Positions 11,410 through 22,490 of a stretch of 64,000 bases of DNA are shown piece after piece; the first letter of the stretch is position 1; each line of letters begins with the position of its first letter. The DNA is from Argentina anserina. Lineage: Eukaryota; Streptophyta; Magnoliopsida; Rosales; Rosaceae. Under the pieces are notes generated by a model. The model had not been told where the DNA came from and searched no databases. It worked only from the letters and a program-made list of their open reading frames with translations. The stretch covers positions 9,065,001-9,129,000 of the forward strand of contig NC_065875.1 of assembly GCF_933775445.1 (NCBI RefSeq), given 5' to 3'. The position numbers and the translations under genes were made by a program.

Positions 11410-14400
11410 TGTCACGTCCCGGTCCCCAGGTCAGCGGGTTTTACCCCACCACGCGCCGGTCCCGACGCGAGAGTTAATGTTACAGTGTAGAATGTAATAA
11501 AAATAAAAACAACTTTTTTCTAGGTTTTTCACTCTAGGCTCGTCTAATCCCTTCCCGACTTGACAAATCTACACTTCTCTGCAAAAAAGTGTATAAATGG
11601 GTGGGTGAGCAAAACCACGTGTTTAGTGAGTAGATCATGTAATATGTCAGTGAAGCGATATCATTTTTACATACACTATAAAATAGTATATATCGTATAC
11701 ACATCAATCACATCAATACATTACATCGCATCCTCCATTCTCATTGATTATCCGTCAATTTAGTGTACTCCACGGGCACCTAATGCACACATCATATATC
11801 TTCGTGTGTCACATTCTTACTTCGGCATAACCAATCAAGAAGTTCACATGTTCCATGACTTATCACACAATGGATCCAGCACATAATAGAATATGCATAA
11901 ATTTCATATATTTCGCAAATAGACATGCTTCACTTTTAATAGGGAGATATTTCCAAATAGATCTAAAACATGTTTTTTGACTAATTTAAAAGCATATAAG
12001 AATATTTGAAACACATTACATAAAATCACTCACCTTGAGAATATGAATTATCATCCGGACTGTAAATCGAACCTCCTAGAACGAGGCTTCTAGAAATCAC
12101 CGTTGGATCTAGCCCAAACCTCTAGGATAGAAATGGCATGTTGATACGAATCTGTAGCCACTCGTGGATTGCAAGTCGGAGTTACAGATCAAAAGTTATG
12201 ATATGTGGAACTTTCATCGCAAAACTAATAAAATAATAATAAAATGAGAAAAAAGATATGAGAGTGAGAGCACGGCTGAAGGGGGAAACAAATTTGCTAA
12301 CCACCCTCTATTTGTCCACCTTGTGCTCACCCTTCTAAACTCATGTCATGTGTCCAATTGCTCAATTATTACCTAATTTTGAGTTGAGAAAAGACACATG
12401 GCATGAGTTTATAAAGGTGAGCACAAGGTGGATAAATAAAAGGTGATCGGCAAATTTGTGTCCGCTGAAGGGGGCTAGTTAGAAACTTGATGTCATGTGG
12501 CAGTCAGCCATTGGTGGCTTGATTCCACGTGTCAACACCACATTAAACAACCCATATTGCGACACGTGTCTCATACTAATGAGATAGAATAGATAGGAGC
12601 TGATTTGTGGTGCGGCAAAACTTGGTCACTAAGCTAAAATTTTGACAAATAAGAAATTGCCACGACACCACCAGAAGAAATTACGACAAATCTTAGAAAA
12701 TTTGCTAAAAATAGGTAGGTACTTTGAAAAATTACCTGAAAAATATCACGGATTCGTGGCGACAAATCTTGATAGTGTTCACAAAAAGAGGATGAGGGTT
12801 CCACCTAATGGTGGTGTCGCTATTTTGGCTTCCCCTCCTACTATTTCCACTCTCAAGACTCATTTTAAGAAAATATGTGATTGGTTTATCAACACGATTT
12901 AGAATTCCTAACTTCCCACTACCCAAGTACTGGTTTCTTTTCCACAATTATCTCCCATTAATTTTATTTTATTTATTTCCACTTGTTGCATTTTTACTGT
13001 ATTAACCATCATTGATTTATCATGTTTTAAATTATAAATTTATTTTTTATGGCCATTATCGGAACTTCAATTAATTGGTAAAGCTGTTGACACCAAATGA
13101 ACGTCGTAGTTTGATTACTGCGCCGGAAGAGGCTAGAACACGCCGGACTTTGTCGAATTGCAGTTGCTGTCTACGAAGCTCAATTTACGATAATGGAGGA
13201 AAAGTGGCACAAAAAGCCCCCTCTGGGACGCTAAGAAGGAGGAGAAGCGAATTTGATCAGTGCCGATTTCCAAAACCGCCGATAAACTGAAAATGGGAGT
13301 TGGGTCAAAACCGGGTCGCCGGGTCATCTTTTGACCTTCAATTCACACCGCACGATGTGATTTGGTGCAAGCCACCATAGCAGGGAGGCGCGCCAGGAGG
13401 AGGCGAAGAAATCTGGGTCAGTGCCATCACCGGGATCTAGCGGAACTCGCCGGAAATTCCAGGTCAGGTTGGCAGGGTTTTGGTCAGGTCAGATAGAGAA
13501 TTTTGATAATGAAGGAGGCACGCGGGTGGGAAAGAGAAGAGACGGAGAGTGTTGCGCATGAAAATAAAACCTAAAAGGGATTTTCTCATTTATACTTAAA
13601 ATTTATGGAGCTCGAAATTTGTGTTGATTATAACTTCTTCATACGATCTCCAAATTGTGCATCGACGGTGAGTGGATGCTGATGGGAACGCTGGCAAGAA
13701 GGGTAGGTATGGTCTAAGGCTAGCTTTGTCCACCCTCTCTCCTATCAAGCTAGGGCTTCAAGCTATGGTTTCGAGGGTACTTGGGGTTCGACGTGACAAA
13801 CACTCACTGGCAAAGGCCAGTCCCACTGGTCGGAGGAATTCGAACAAGGCTACCAAACATCATCTCAACTTAGAGGATACAAAAACGGACAAATGACCCT
13901 GGAGGAGCTTGTCCAGGGTGGAAAACCGGTGGTGAAGCAGGGAGATCCCTCGGAGGCTGTGAAGGAGGTTTCAGATGGTGACTCGATGTGCCTCTTCAAG
14001 GAGGCCAATAAGGAGTAATGTCCTAGTTGTACTTGGTAATATCCTTTTTATACTACAATCTTTGCTTCTTTCCTCCAAGTGAGAGTATGTGATTGATGCC
14101 TTACCCTTGATTTGGGTGAATCGTGGCTTGGTTTTGGTGTAGAAAATTATTATGCTTTAGCTTTGCTTCCGTTGTTTTTGTCTTTGTTGAACTTTGTGTG
14201 TTTCGTTTTTTTTATTTTCAAGAAGCGCATTTATGGCCATCAAGGCTTATATATGCTCATGAAGTTATTCATCCCCTAAAAAATAAATGAAAAAAGGGAA
14301 GGTTGACTAAAATCGACATATGCAAAGGATAAAGAAAAAGGTACGACGAGGGAGAGGATTCCAATTGGACTTTGTCACTGGCTAGTGGCAGTGCCGTCTT

Positions 14401-14524
14401 CTAGCAAACCAAGGTGGTCACACCCATCATTGTGTCGTACAACTCCTCTATAATACACCTCTTTTGATTTCTTCCGCAGCAACTCGAGTTGGTTCTAAAT
14501 TAAATTTTGGGTCTGGGCGTCACA
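11410..14524 (-). mobile_element. long non-coding TG..CA element, copy B
   Basis: On the plus strand it starts TGTCACGTCCC and ends TGGGCGTCACA, so the ends are imperfect inverted repeats. It is flanked by a six-base direct repeat TTACCT (11404-11409 and 14525-14530), good evidence for a discrete insertion of 3,115 bp. On the minus strand a TATA box (GTATAAATG at about 13590) is followed by a CT- and GC-rich leader, as in copies A and D, which sets the orientation. No gag or pol domain can be read; ORFs such as 13672-13896 match nothing I know. Solo LTR of a large-LTR gypsy family, or a non-autonomous element. Confidence 0.6.
12284..12463. mobile_element. hairpin MITE with 9-bp target duplication
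   Basis: About 180 bp with terminal inverted repeats of roughly 70 bp (left GGAAACAAATTTGC, right GGACACAAATTTGC read inward; both arms contain CCACCTTGTGCTCACC). It is flanked by GCTGAAGGG at 12275-12283 and 12464-12472, a 9-bp target duplication typical of Mutator-like elements. It is nested inside copy B and has no coding capacity. Confidence 0.8.
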
Positions 14525-14750
14525 TTACCTCACCATAGTTATTCTTGATGTCCACTGGTTCACCCTCTAGATCATCTTCAACTAGAATTTCAGGGATATA
14601 AACCCCTTCCTCTGAAATCTTTATCCTCATCAAGCTAGATTTAAAGATGGATCTTTGTTTATGTTACATCTCACCATGAATTCCTCAAACTCATTATTAT
14701 GCTCAGCAATTGTCATACTCATGCTCACCTTGATTATAGAAAAACAAAGT
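14525..14750 (-). pseudogene. unidentified coding remnant between two insertions
   Basis: On the minus strand two adjacent frames read protein-like sequence: MTIAEHNNEFEEFMVRCN, which resembles the gag of Ty3/gypsy elements in style, then after a frame change VYIPEILVEDDLEGEPVD. It is bounded on the left by copy B and on the right by the Tat element. Too short and broken to name. Confidence 0.35.
14746..14750. repeat. target site duplication AAAGT (left)
   Basis: AAAGT directly before the left LTR of the Tat element, matched by AAAGT at 29299-29303 directly after the right LTR. Five bases is the usual gypsy duplication. Confidence 0.9.
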
Positions 14751-15582
14751 TGTTCGAGCTGGGAAAACGAATCCTCCTCAGAGAACAATTAGCAAGTCCC
14801 GGTGTCGAACCCTAGACGGTTCAACCATTCGTTCTCTGTTGTTGTTGGCATGCCAGTACCTTTGAGTTAGGTACAACTGTTGCTTTGTTTGACGATGATT
14901 GCGCTCACATACTGTCTTCTTCTCAAACGATTGCTCCGCAGTTGCTGATAAACCGCTGAAGTTCGAATGACCTATACACAACCGGAGTTGCTAGATACAT
15001 TTCACTCCACCTCAAGTAGATGGCCGATCTTACTTTAGACCGCTTGTGGAAAAGTAGAGCTTATATTGTGTCTTTAATAGCAGGACTCTCTCGCGAATGG
15101 GATTTGCTGACTAGTGCAGACTTTTGTGTTTGCTAGAAGCTAGGCTAGCGACTCGATGGACTTGACTCTAGTTGACGAGGTTAATCGGACTTGTTTGCTA
15201 CATGCAGCGCGAGGTGTACATCTGGGTAGCTCCGCTCTGATGGGAGACTTGGTTGCCGAAGCGAATCGGACTTTTACTCCGTGTGGAGATTTGACTATGC
15301 GGTTGCGCGATAGTTTTTTTGACGTTGCGTGTGTTATTCTGCACATTCGACCCCCTTATATAGAGAGCATAAATTGTTCTTTCTTGCGAATCAAGTCTTG
15401 AGAACTTCCTAGTTGATTTAGATTCACCTTCCTTAATCAACTCAAATTCTATACAACGATAGTTCCCTAAATCTATTCCAATACGGCAGGTAATCTTGCT
15501 TTGTGATATATTTTCCCTAAATAACCGGTCCACGAGCCTAAATATTCTAGATAATACCGGAGTATTATTTTAGGCCCAAACA
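14751..15582 (-). repeat. 3' LTR of the Tat element
   Basis: 832 bp; on the minus strand it begins TGTTTGGG and ends CTCGAACA. It is collinear with 28467-29298 without gaps. The 81-codon plus-strand ORF at 15156-15401 recurs in the other LTR only because the LTRs are copies of each other. Confidence 0.93.
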
Positions 15583-15600
15583 TTACCCCCAGGCCTTGAA
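15583..15600 (-). other. candidate polypurine tract
   Basis: Reading the minus strand into the 3' LTR, the last bases are GGCCTGGGGGTAA, a short purine-rich run in the expected place for plus-strand priming. Weakly purine-rich, so assigned by position. Confidence 0.4.
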
Positions 15601-15854
15601 ATTGAAGACCCCGCGAAATGGAAAAAGGCTAGAAGAAAACCCCAAACGGTTATCTTTTTTAAAAATAATCTGAAACGCTTTACGTTCCCTCGTTGCCAAC
15701 TGACGCACAACTTCACCTCAAACCACTACAACCTTTCGAGCTGAAGTACGCGAGAAACACTTACTGTTTCAGAAGCTCAAACCAGTTCTAATCGAGCAGT
15801 CGCGACTCTTCCCCGAACCCGGTCAGTTTCGATTTCAGAAACCCCTTCAGTTCC

Positions 15855-15862
15855 TATATAAA
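15855..15862 (+). promoter_or_regulatory. TATA box before the antisense gene
   Basis: TATATAAA about 100 bp upstream of the ATG at 15960 and inside the element, on the strand opposite to gag-pol. Its place fits an own promoter for the antisense gene. Confidence 0.5.
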
Positions 15863-15959
15863 TCGCGATCTCGAACCCTACAAGTTCATCCAACCCGATT
15901 GTTAATATCATCAGAAAACCCAGAAAGCCCTCTTTCGAAATTCTTAACCTCCGACAACA

Positions 15960-18900
15960 ATGGCACCAAAACCCAACCAACGTGATGCCCAGGCAGGTGC
16001 AAGGCCTCTTCTCGACTACCCAAACAACGAACCCATCAATCGCACCACCATCGGAGTGATTGACGACCGGATTGTGTTCTTGGGCCCTTCCCTTGCCGTA
16101 ATGCCAGAGCACATCAACGCCAACTATCACCACCGCTCGCGAACTCCTCCACTTGCCTTTAGGAACACCCCAGCCACCTTCAGAGGATGACAATTGCACA
16201 ATCATCACGGGATCCCCGTCGGAGCATGGCCTATTGTTTCCGAAGCCATGCGAACATGGTATGAAGGTCGCCGCTTGATCGTTCGCGCCATCTGGGAAGC
16301 AGCAGGAATCTTGGAAAGTATCGACCTCTCCTTCAACCTGACTCAAGATGGAGGCAACAGATGTGCCATCATGACCGCTGCTTGCTTCTGAAATTCCGCA
16401 AGTAATACCTTCGACTTTCAATTTGGTCAAATGGGTATATCTCTGCTAGACATATATGCTATCATAGGTCTATCAGTTGGTATCAGGCCCTATAGAGATC
16501 AGGATTATTTTGATGCTAAGTGCCCGGTCACCGCCACCCGCAAGGTTGGTATCTATCAATCGTATGGCTCCTGGCTTTTCAGTTTTAATCGCAACCATAC
16601 TGCCAATGCTGGAATCGCCTTCTTGAAATTTTGGCTATCAAAGTTCATGTTCTGCTCCAACTCCAAGAAGATGACTGGGCACCACCTGCAGCTCGCGACC
16701 CTTCTCTACAATGGCCACACTGTGGGTCTAGCGCAAATAGTTCTGGCAGAACTCTACCGTATGCTGTCCGCGCTTACTATGAAACCCCTCAATTATCATA
16801 AGCTCTCAGGGCCTATGTGGATTCTAGACCTCTGGATCCAGGTCTACTTTGTGCAATTGCGGAATGAAAACGCAAGGGACTTCCGTCTCACTGAAGTGTT
16901 GGGAGAAGCATTTGTCAGTTTGGAGCCCAACTTTACTCTTCGCTACGCCGCATGCTTCGAGTACTTATATACCCTGGATGCCTCAGTTCTTGACTCTGCA
17001 TGGCTACTCTTAGACCGCACTCACCCTGATGCCATCCGCGGAGGCTTTTTAATCCTCAGACGCTATGACGGGGAGAGTCGGCATCTATTTGAATAGGCTG
17101 TTTCAATGGCGGACTTACCCCGACATCCCTGCAACGGAGTAGAACTCTATGCCCCCCATCTCTTCGCGAGGCAGCTAGGCATGGCTCAAATGGTTCCATT
17201 CCCTCCCGTTGAGAGTATGAACCTATTTTCTTCATGGTGGCGGCCCATGGTTCCCGTCACTAACACCAATCCTAGGCACCAGCCCCAGTCTCAGTTGCAA
17301 CCTACCCCTTTTCCTGTGATAGCAAGTGGGAGTATCCTTCGCTATTTTCGTGTCGACAGAGCTTATCCCCAATGGTGGAAAAAGATCAATTCTAACTAGT
17401 GGGAGCAACGATCGCGAGTCATCTTTCAATACATCTTCCAGACGGGGCTCAGAAGATACTTACAGGAAGATCCTGAGGTTCCCGCAGATGAGGATTTGCT
17501 GTGAACATGTATTCCAAATGCGGTCAGAATTGTTCCCTCAAGGGTAAAATCCTAACGCTTCTTTGGACTCCTACAGTCCTTGTTCCAACACTGATTAAAA
17601 ACCACTAACTGGTTCATATTGAAGGTTTTTGAGAATGCAGCTGGTGCTTCCTCCTCCGAAGGCTGCAAACGAGGGAGGGTAATGGAATCTGACAACGACG
17701 AGGATGATCCTGACGCCATAGACTTCAACCCTGTAAGTTTTCATCCCTATTTGATTTTCTTAAAAGCTGTTGCCACCTTCGCCACTAACCAATGCATGTG
17801 ACCCTCAACTGATTCAGAGGAGAAGAATAGTTGCCTCAAGCACCCCTGCCCTGCTCACGATTGCTGTAATACCGCGGGCATCAACTAACCAGGTCAACCC
17901 TGAACCAGAGATTGAGACCAGTAATCCAGAGACAGCAATTGAGGTAAAAAGAACACCATATTTGTTCCAACTGGCGATCCATTCATGAACCACTATGACT
18001 GATTCCTATCTGATTTGTAGGTTCAGGAGAACCCAACTTCACCACCTCTGTCTACCCCTCCAGCTGCTGCCACCACGATGGAAGATATTGCTGTAAGTAG
18101 TTAAACATATTATTGCCCCCCAAGCAACACTTTGTTGTTTGCTAAGATGTAATTTCTTTACCCTTTGTTGATTGTCTGTGAATCAATGATATCCTTCATG
18201 GTCTCTAACACAGGTTTATGTTGATGCTCAGTCGCCTACCATAGAAGTCGCGACTGCTATCCCACAGGCTGTGGTCGTGTACAGGGAACCCATTCAAGCT
18301 ACTCCTCTTATCCCGGTGGTGAGCACTCGGACCTTGGAGCCAACAGCAGTACTCTCCCACTCCTCTTCAACTCAAATTCTGGAGGATGAGGTAGGAGATG
18401 AAGAAGGTGTGACCAGCTTTCAGCAAGAAGGTGAAAGTGTGGAACATCCCCTCGTAAATGCGGCCTCAGTGAGCCCTGATGTTGCACCACAACCCCTTCC
18501 AAGCAACAATGTTCCTTCTTCTCAATCTGATGGGGTAACACCCTTAACCACCTCCTGGTTTATATGTTTATGTTCTCCTTTGTAAACACTTAACTGTCTT
18601 ATTAATTGTTCTTTACTCTCTGTAGGTTGTGGCAATCGCGACTACTTCCAGCTTGCCAATTGTGCTAACTGTTGGAGCCTCTGGATCCACACCAGCTGTT
18701 GATCCACCATAGAATCATCCTAGTCCATCTCTCAAAGATTTTCTAGATGATATATTGGGTCCTGCCAGCCCCTTACTATCCCTAGAGTCTCAAGAACTTG
18801 TCCAGGCCCGGGCACAACTTGCGGAACTATCTTCTGAAGATCTAATTGATCCAGCTCGCCTGGCTAAGGTGAAAGATGCCCTTCGCTACCTCAAGCTACA

Positions 18901-19327
18901 CTCACCTGATCCCAGCCTAGTCGCGAAGGCTGAACAGGCATTGAGCACCATTCTATGCCTCCTGGCAGAATGCCAAACTTTGAGGAACCAATCTCAGAGT
19001 CTGCCGCAACACAACGCTGATGCTGGACACTTTATTACGCAAAGCCCTACCCAACTTAAGACCAAGCTTCAGCATGCCAAGACCAGCCGTTCGCAACAAT
19101 ACAGTGCATTGCGGCAACAAATAGAGGAGCTTGATGCTGAACAAGCTAGGGAGCTCAAGGCTGTGGAGGAAGAGATAAGAAGTACTGTACCCCAGATACA
19201 GGAGTGCAAAAAGCAACTGGCGGCCTCTGAGGCTAAAGAAAGAAGGATTAACAACCTGATATGTGACAAAGCCAATGATACTGGCAAACTTCTCCTAGAT
19301 ATCCGCCTTGTTGGACGTAGAATGTAA
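15960..19327 (+). pseudogene. antisense ORF of the Tat element: plant mobile domain protein with introns
   Basis: The start is MAPKPNQRDA at 15960. The frame runs through 17400 and is broken only by nonsense codons at 16188 and 16389 (both fit TGG to TGA), 17094 (fits CAG to TAG) and 17397. The part from about 16395 (SNTFDFQFGQMGISLLD, YAIIGLSVG, FLKFWLSKFMFC, GPMWILDLWIQVYF) matches the plant mobile domain (PMD, Transposase_28/aminotransferase-like). Downstream, short introns can be placed at about 17547-17622, 17733-17817, 17944-18020, 18093-18212 and 18534-18625, each GT..AG. The last exon (18755-19327) is a Glu/Gln/Ala-rich predicted coiled coil ending at TAA. Antisense ORFs of this kind are known in Tat-clade elements; their role is not established. 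The stops show this copy is dead. Confidence 0.75.
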
Positions 19328-20463
19328 TTTGAATATCAAAGTATTTTAGTAGTAAGAACTGCAACTTATCTTTGTCTGCTCACGTTACTTGAATCTCCTT
19401 GACCCGTCAAAAACCAAATACAAGCCCACGGCCAGAGCCCAACTCAATTCACCACCGTCCAAGTTTGCACGCAAACTCTCGAAAACAGAAGCAATCAATA
19501 CTGGGAAACGCACAAACCGTTTCAGTTTGACCACTATTGCTGCAATAAATCCTGGGCGCGATCTCTAAATCTGTATCTCCAATCTCAGCCCTTGAATCCA
19601 AGTTTCTTCTGCTATAAAACGAAACCCTAAGGAAAGAACACACAACACTCGCTTCCGCAGCCTCCAACCATGTTTGTTCCATTTCTTCCTTCGAAACCCC
19701 TTAGGTTTCTTAAGTTTCATCCCCCAGACTTGCAAACTCAGTAGCAATCTTCTGAGAGTCTTATTCTACCCTCAAATGTGAGGTGGGAGTCTCTTTCCAC
19801 CCTCACATCCTCCCTTCTTTGTAGTTCAGCACTAGGGATCTGCCCTGCATTAAGGGTTATTCCTAGTGAAGATTACAAGTGAGAGAGGAAATGGCAGCCC
19901 TTCCTGCGGCCTATTCATCATTGTTTAGTCGTCGAGCATCAGGAAGCAGGCTGCCATTTTCAGGACCAGAGCCAATAGGTACTTCATGCTCGTCACGTAC
20001 CTCTTTTGATACGCGATGCGAGCTATTGTATCTCCTATGTGTAATATCCTCCAATCTCCCTTCTTTGAAGGAACATCAGGAGAAGTGTACAAATCAAGGC
20101 TCTTGATCCCTCATGCTACCATCAGTTTTCCAATTAGAATCTATGTTTGGCATCAAGCTAGTTCCAATCGGCCTTCAACTGGTGCAGCTTAATCTCGAGT
20201 TTCTCGCGGTGGTGGGATGAACAGGAGGAATCGCGAAGACCTTTCCACCTAGCATAGATGGTATCAGAGCTTGTTAAAGCTCACCTGTAATAGTATAGGT
20301 CTTGTATAAAGTTTATGGCCACAAAGCCATATGAATAAAACACAACTTGTTTCATAAAAACACCTGTATTGTTTTATTACTGCGTAACAAAAGTTACAAC
20401 CAATTCTGGACCACACGTATTGGTCCAATGTGTTACAAAAATGTCGGAGCATGATTAAGAAAC
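19328..20463. other. 3' region of the Tat element, promoter- and PBS-like signals
   Basis: No protein is recognised. A second TATA-like site (CTATAAAACG, about 19612) with a downstream AACCCTAA lies on the plus strand. At 20259-20270 there is a perfect TGGTATCAGAGC, the plant copia primer-binding sequence, preceded by CTAGCA. Together they look like a piece of another retroelement captured here on the opposite strand, but no LTR pair is visible. Confidence 0.4.
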
Positions 20464-22490
20464 TCATAAAGTTTCAGAAACTCGATAGTGTCGAAAAAAA
20501 AAATTTGGGCTCCACTCGCGACCCGCAGTAACATTCGCAACCGTTAGTAATGTTCGGGAACCGCAAAATTTTCTGGGTCCGCGATCGCTAAGTACTGAGT
20601 ATCCATGGTGTTGCCCCCTTTTAAGATGGCGACCGTTCATGGGATTTCTATGGACATTCCCATCAGTGTCGCGAAGATAGTAAGTGCCTTTGCCCATTAC
20701 TCGATCAATCACAAAAGGACCTTCCCATTTAGCGGACCATTTACCAAGACCATCAACTCGCTCACCATAAGGTAAACATGCTTTCCAAACTAAGTCCCCA
20801 ACTCCAAAGCTGCGTCCTCTTGTGCGTTTGTCATATAGCCGTGCTATCTTTTTCTTTTCTGCAATAAGGCTGTCGAGAGCTTCCATCCGTCGAGAGTCCA
20901 AATCCTCATGCTCTTGATACATAGCTTAAAAATAGTCTTCACCAATCAACTGGTGCTGCTCGCGAACTCTCAACGACTGAACATTAATTTCAATAGGAAG
21001 TACTGCATCATGTCCATACATCAAGGCATAAGGTGTAGTACCAGTTGGAGTTCGTTTGGAAGTTCTTTAAGCCCATAACGTGTGCTCCAACTCTGTATGC
21101 CAAGATCGCGGATTGGCATCCAACATACGTTTGAGTATAGACATAATGACGTTGTTGCTAGCCCTTGGTTGGCCATTCGCTTGAGCATAATAAGGACTGG
21201 AATGCATAAACTTGATCCCATAGCCAGCTAAAAACTTCTGAGTCCTTTCAGCCATGAAACCTGCCCCCCTGTCTGCGACCAAACACTCTGGAATGCCATA
21301 CCTGGTGATAATAAATCTGAAGACAAAGTCAGTGATCACCTCTGAAGATGTAGTCCTGACTGGTATAGCCTCTACCCACTTGGTGAAGAAATCTATAGCC
21401 AATAGAATGTGCTTGTGTTGTAAGGAAGAATTGGGATGAATCTCCCCAATAAAGTCTAAAGCCCATCCGCGACCTGGCCAAGGTTTAATTATTGGTTGCA
21501 AAGGAACATTAGGCACATGCTGGACCGGTCCATGCATTTGATATTCGATACAACCCTGCGCGAAGCTGATGCAGTCCTTGAGCATGGTAGGCCAATAGAA
21601 ACCATAGCGACGAATGAGCCACCGCATCTTTGGACCAGCTTGGTGAGAACCACAATTGCCACAATGAACCTCTCATAAGCACCTCTTAGCCTCAGCTCCA
21701 TAGATGCATCGCAAGTACAAGCCATATTCTGCCCTGCGCAATAGTTCACCACCTCGAAGGACGTAGTTAGTAGCAAAATATCTAACCCTCTTGTCCACCA
21801 GTGCAGAAGGATCAGTGAGGTGCGTGGTTGCCGCCAATCTACATCAATAGTGTCAATAACAGCTACCAACCATTCATTGTTAACCTCTTTTTTTGCCATA
21901 AAGGAATGTAATGTGCGTCTCTGAACTTTCAAAATCCTCTCGCGAACGCCATCTGCCAAGCGAATGCCCGTAGCCAACTGTGCTAATTCATTGGCAACGA
22001 AATTTTGTTCTCGAGGAATATAGTCAAGCACCACGTCTGCAAATTGATCTAACAATTCTGATGCTCGCTCCCAAAAAGGGAGTAATGTTTTGTTACACTT
22101 GTAGACACCCTTGAGGTGGTTAATAACTAGGAGTGAATCACCTAATACCTCCACCTCAGTGACCTCTAGATCAAGCAACAACTCCAGGCCAATGATGATG
22201 GCCTCATATTCTGCTTGATTGTTAGTGCACTTCCATTCTAACTGAAAAGAGTAACAATGTCTGACTCCGGAAGGATTAACCAATGCGACACCCGCTCCTG
22301 ATAAATGATCAGTGCTGCTACCATCAAAATACAGAACCAAGGCTGAGTGTGAATGAAGGAAACAACCACGTTCTGGTCTTCGACGTCCTCCACAATAGGA
22401 TGGTGCAACAAAAAGTCGGACACTGCCTGTCCTGTGAGCGCCTTTAAAGGTGCATAGTGTAAAGAAAACTCTGATAACGCCAGGATCCAC
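20464..22490 (-). pseudogene. Tat element second RNase H and integrase, broken
   Basis: From about 22337 downward on the minus strand comes an archaeal-type RNase H: LYFDGSS (Asp), NNQAEYEA (Glu), LGDSLLVI (Asp). The reading breaks, and integrase begins before 21627: zinc-binding stretch GNCGSHQAGPK and FAQGCIEYQ, catalytic core ALDFIGEIHP (first Asp), LVADRGAGF (second Asp), then YYAQANGQPRASNN, where the third catalytic residue, Glu in the family (QAEASN or similar), is replaced by Arg. The C-terminal part (20922-20464: LDSLIAEKKKIARLYDKR, VGDLVWKACLPYG, KWEGPFVI) is the usual integrase tail. Frames change near 21489, 21067 and 20930. Confidence 0.85.

Noticed and set aside
15156..15401. 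81-codon ORF present twice (also 28872-29117)
   Set aside because: It recurs only because the two LTRs are copies; it has no known domain and no reason to be translated.
15777..16430. 217-codon minus-strand ORF
   Set aside because: It lies opposite the antisense PMD gene of the Tat element and shows no domain; a shadow of the plus-strand reading.
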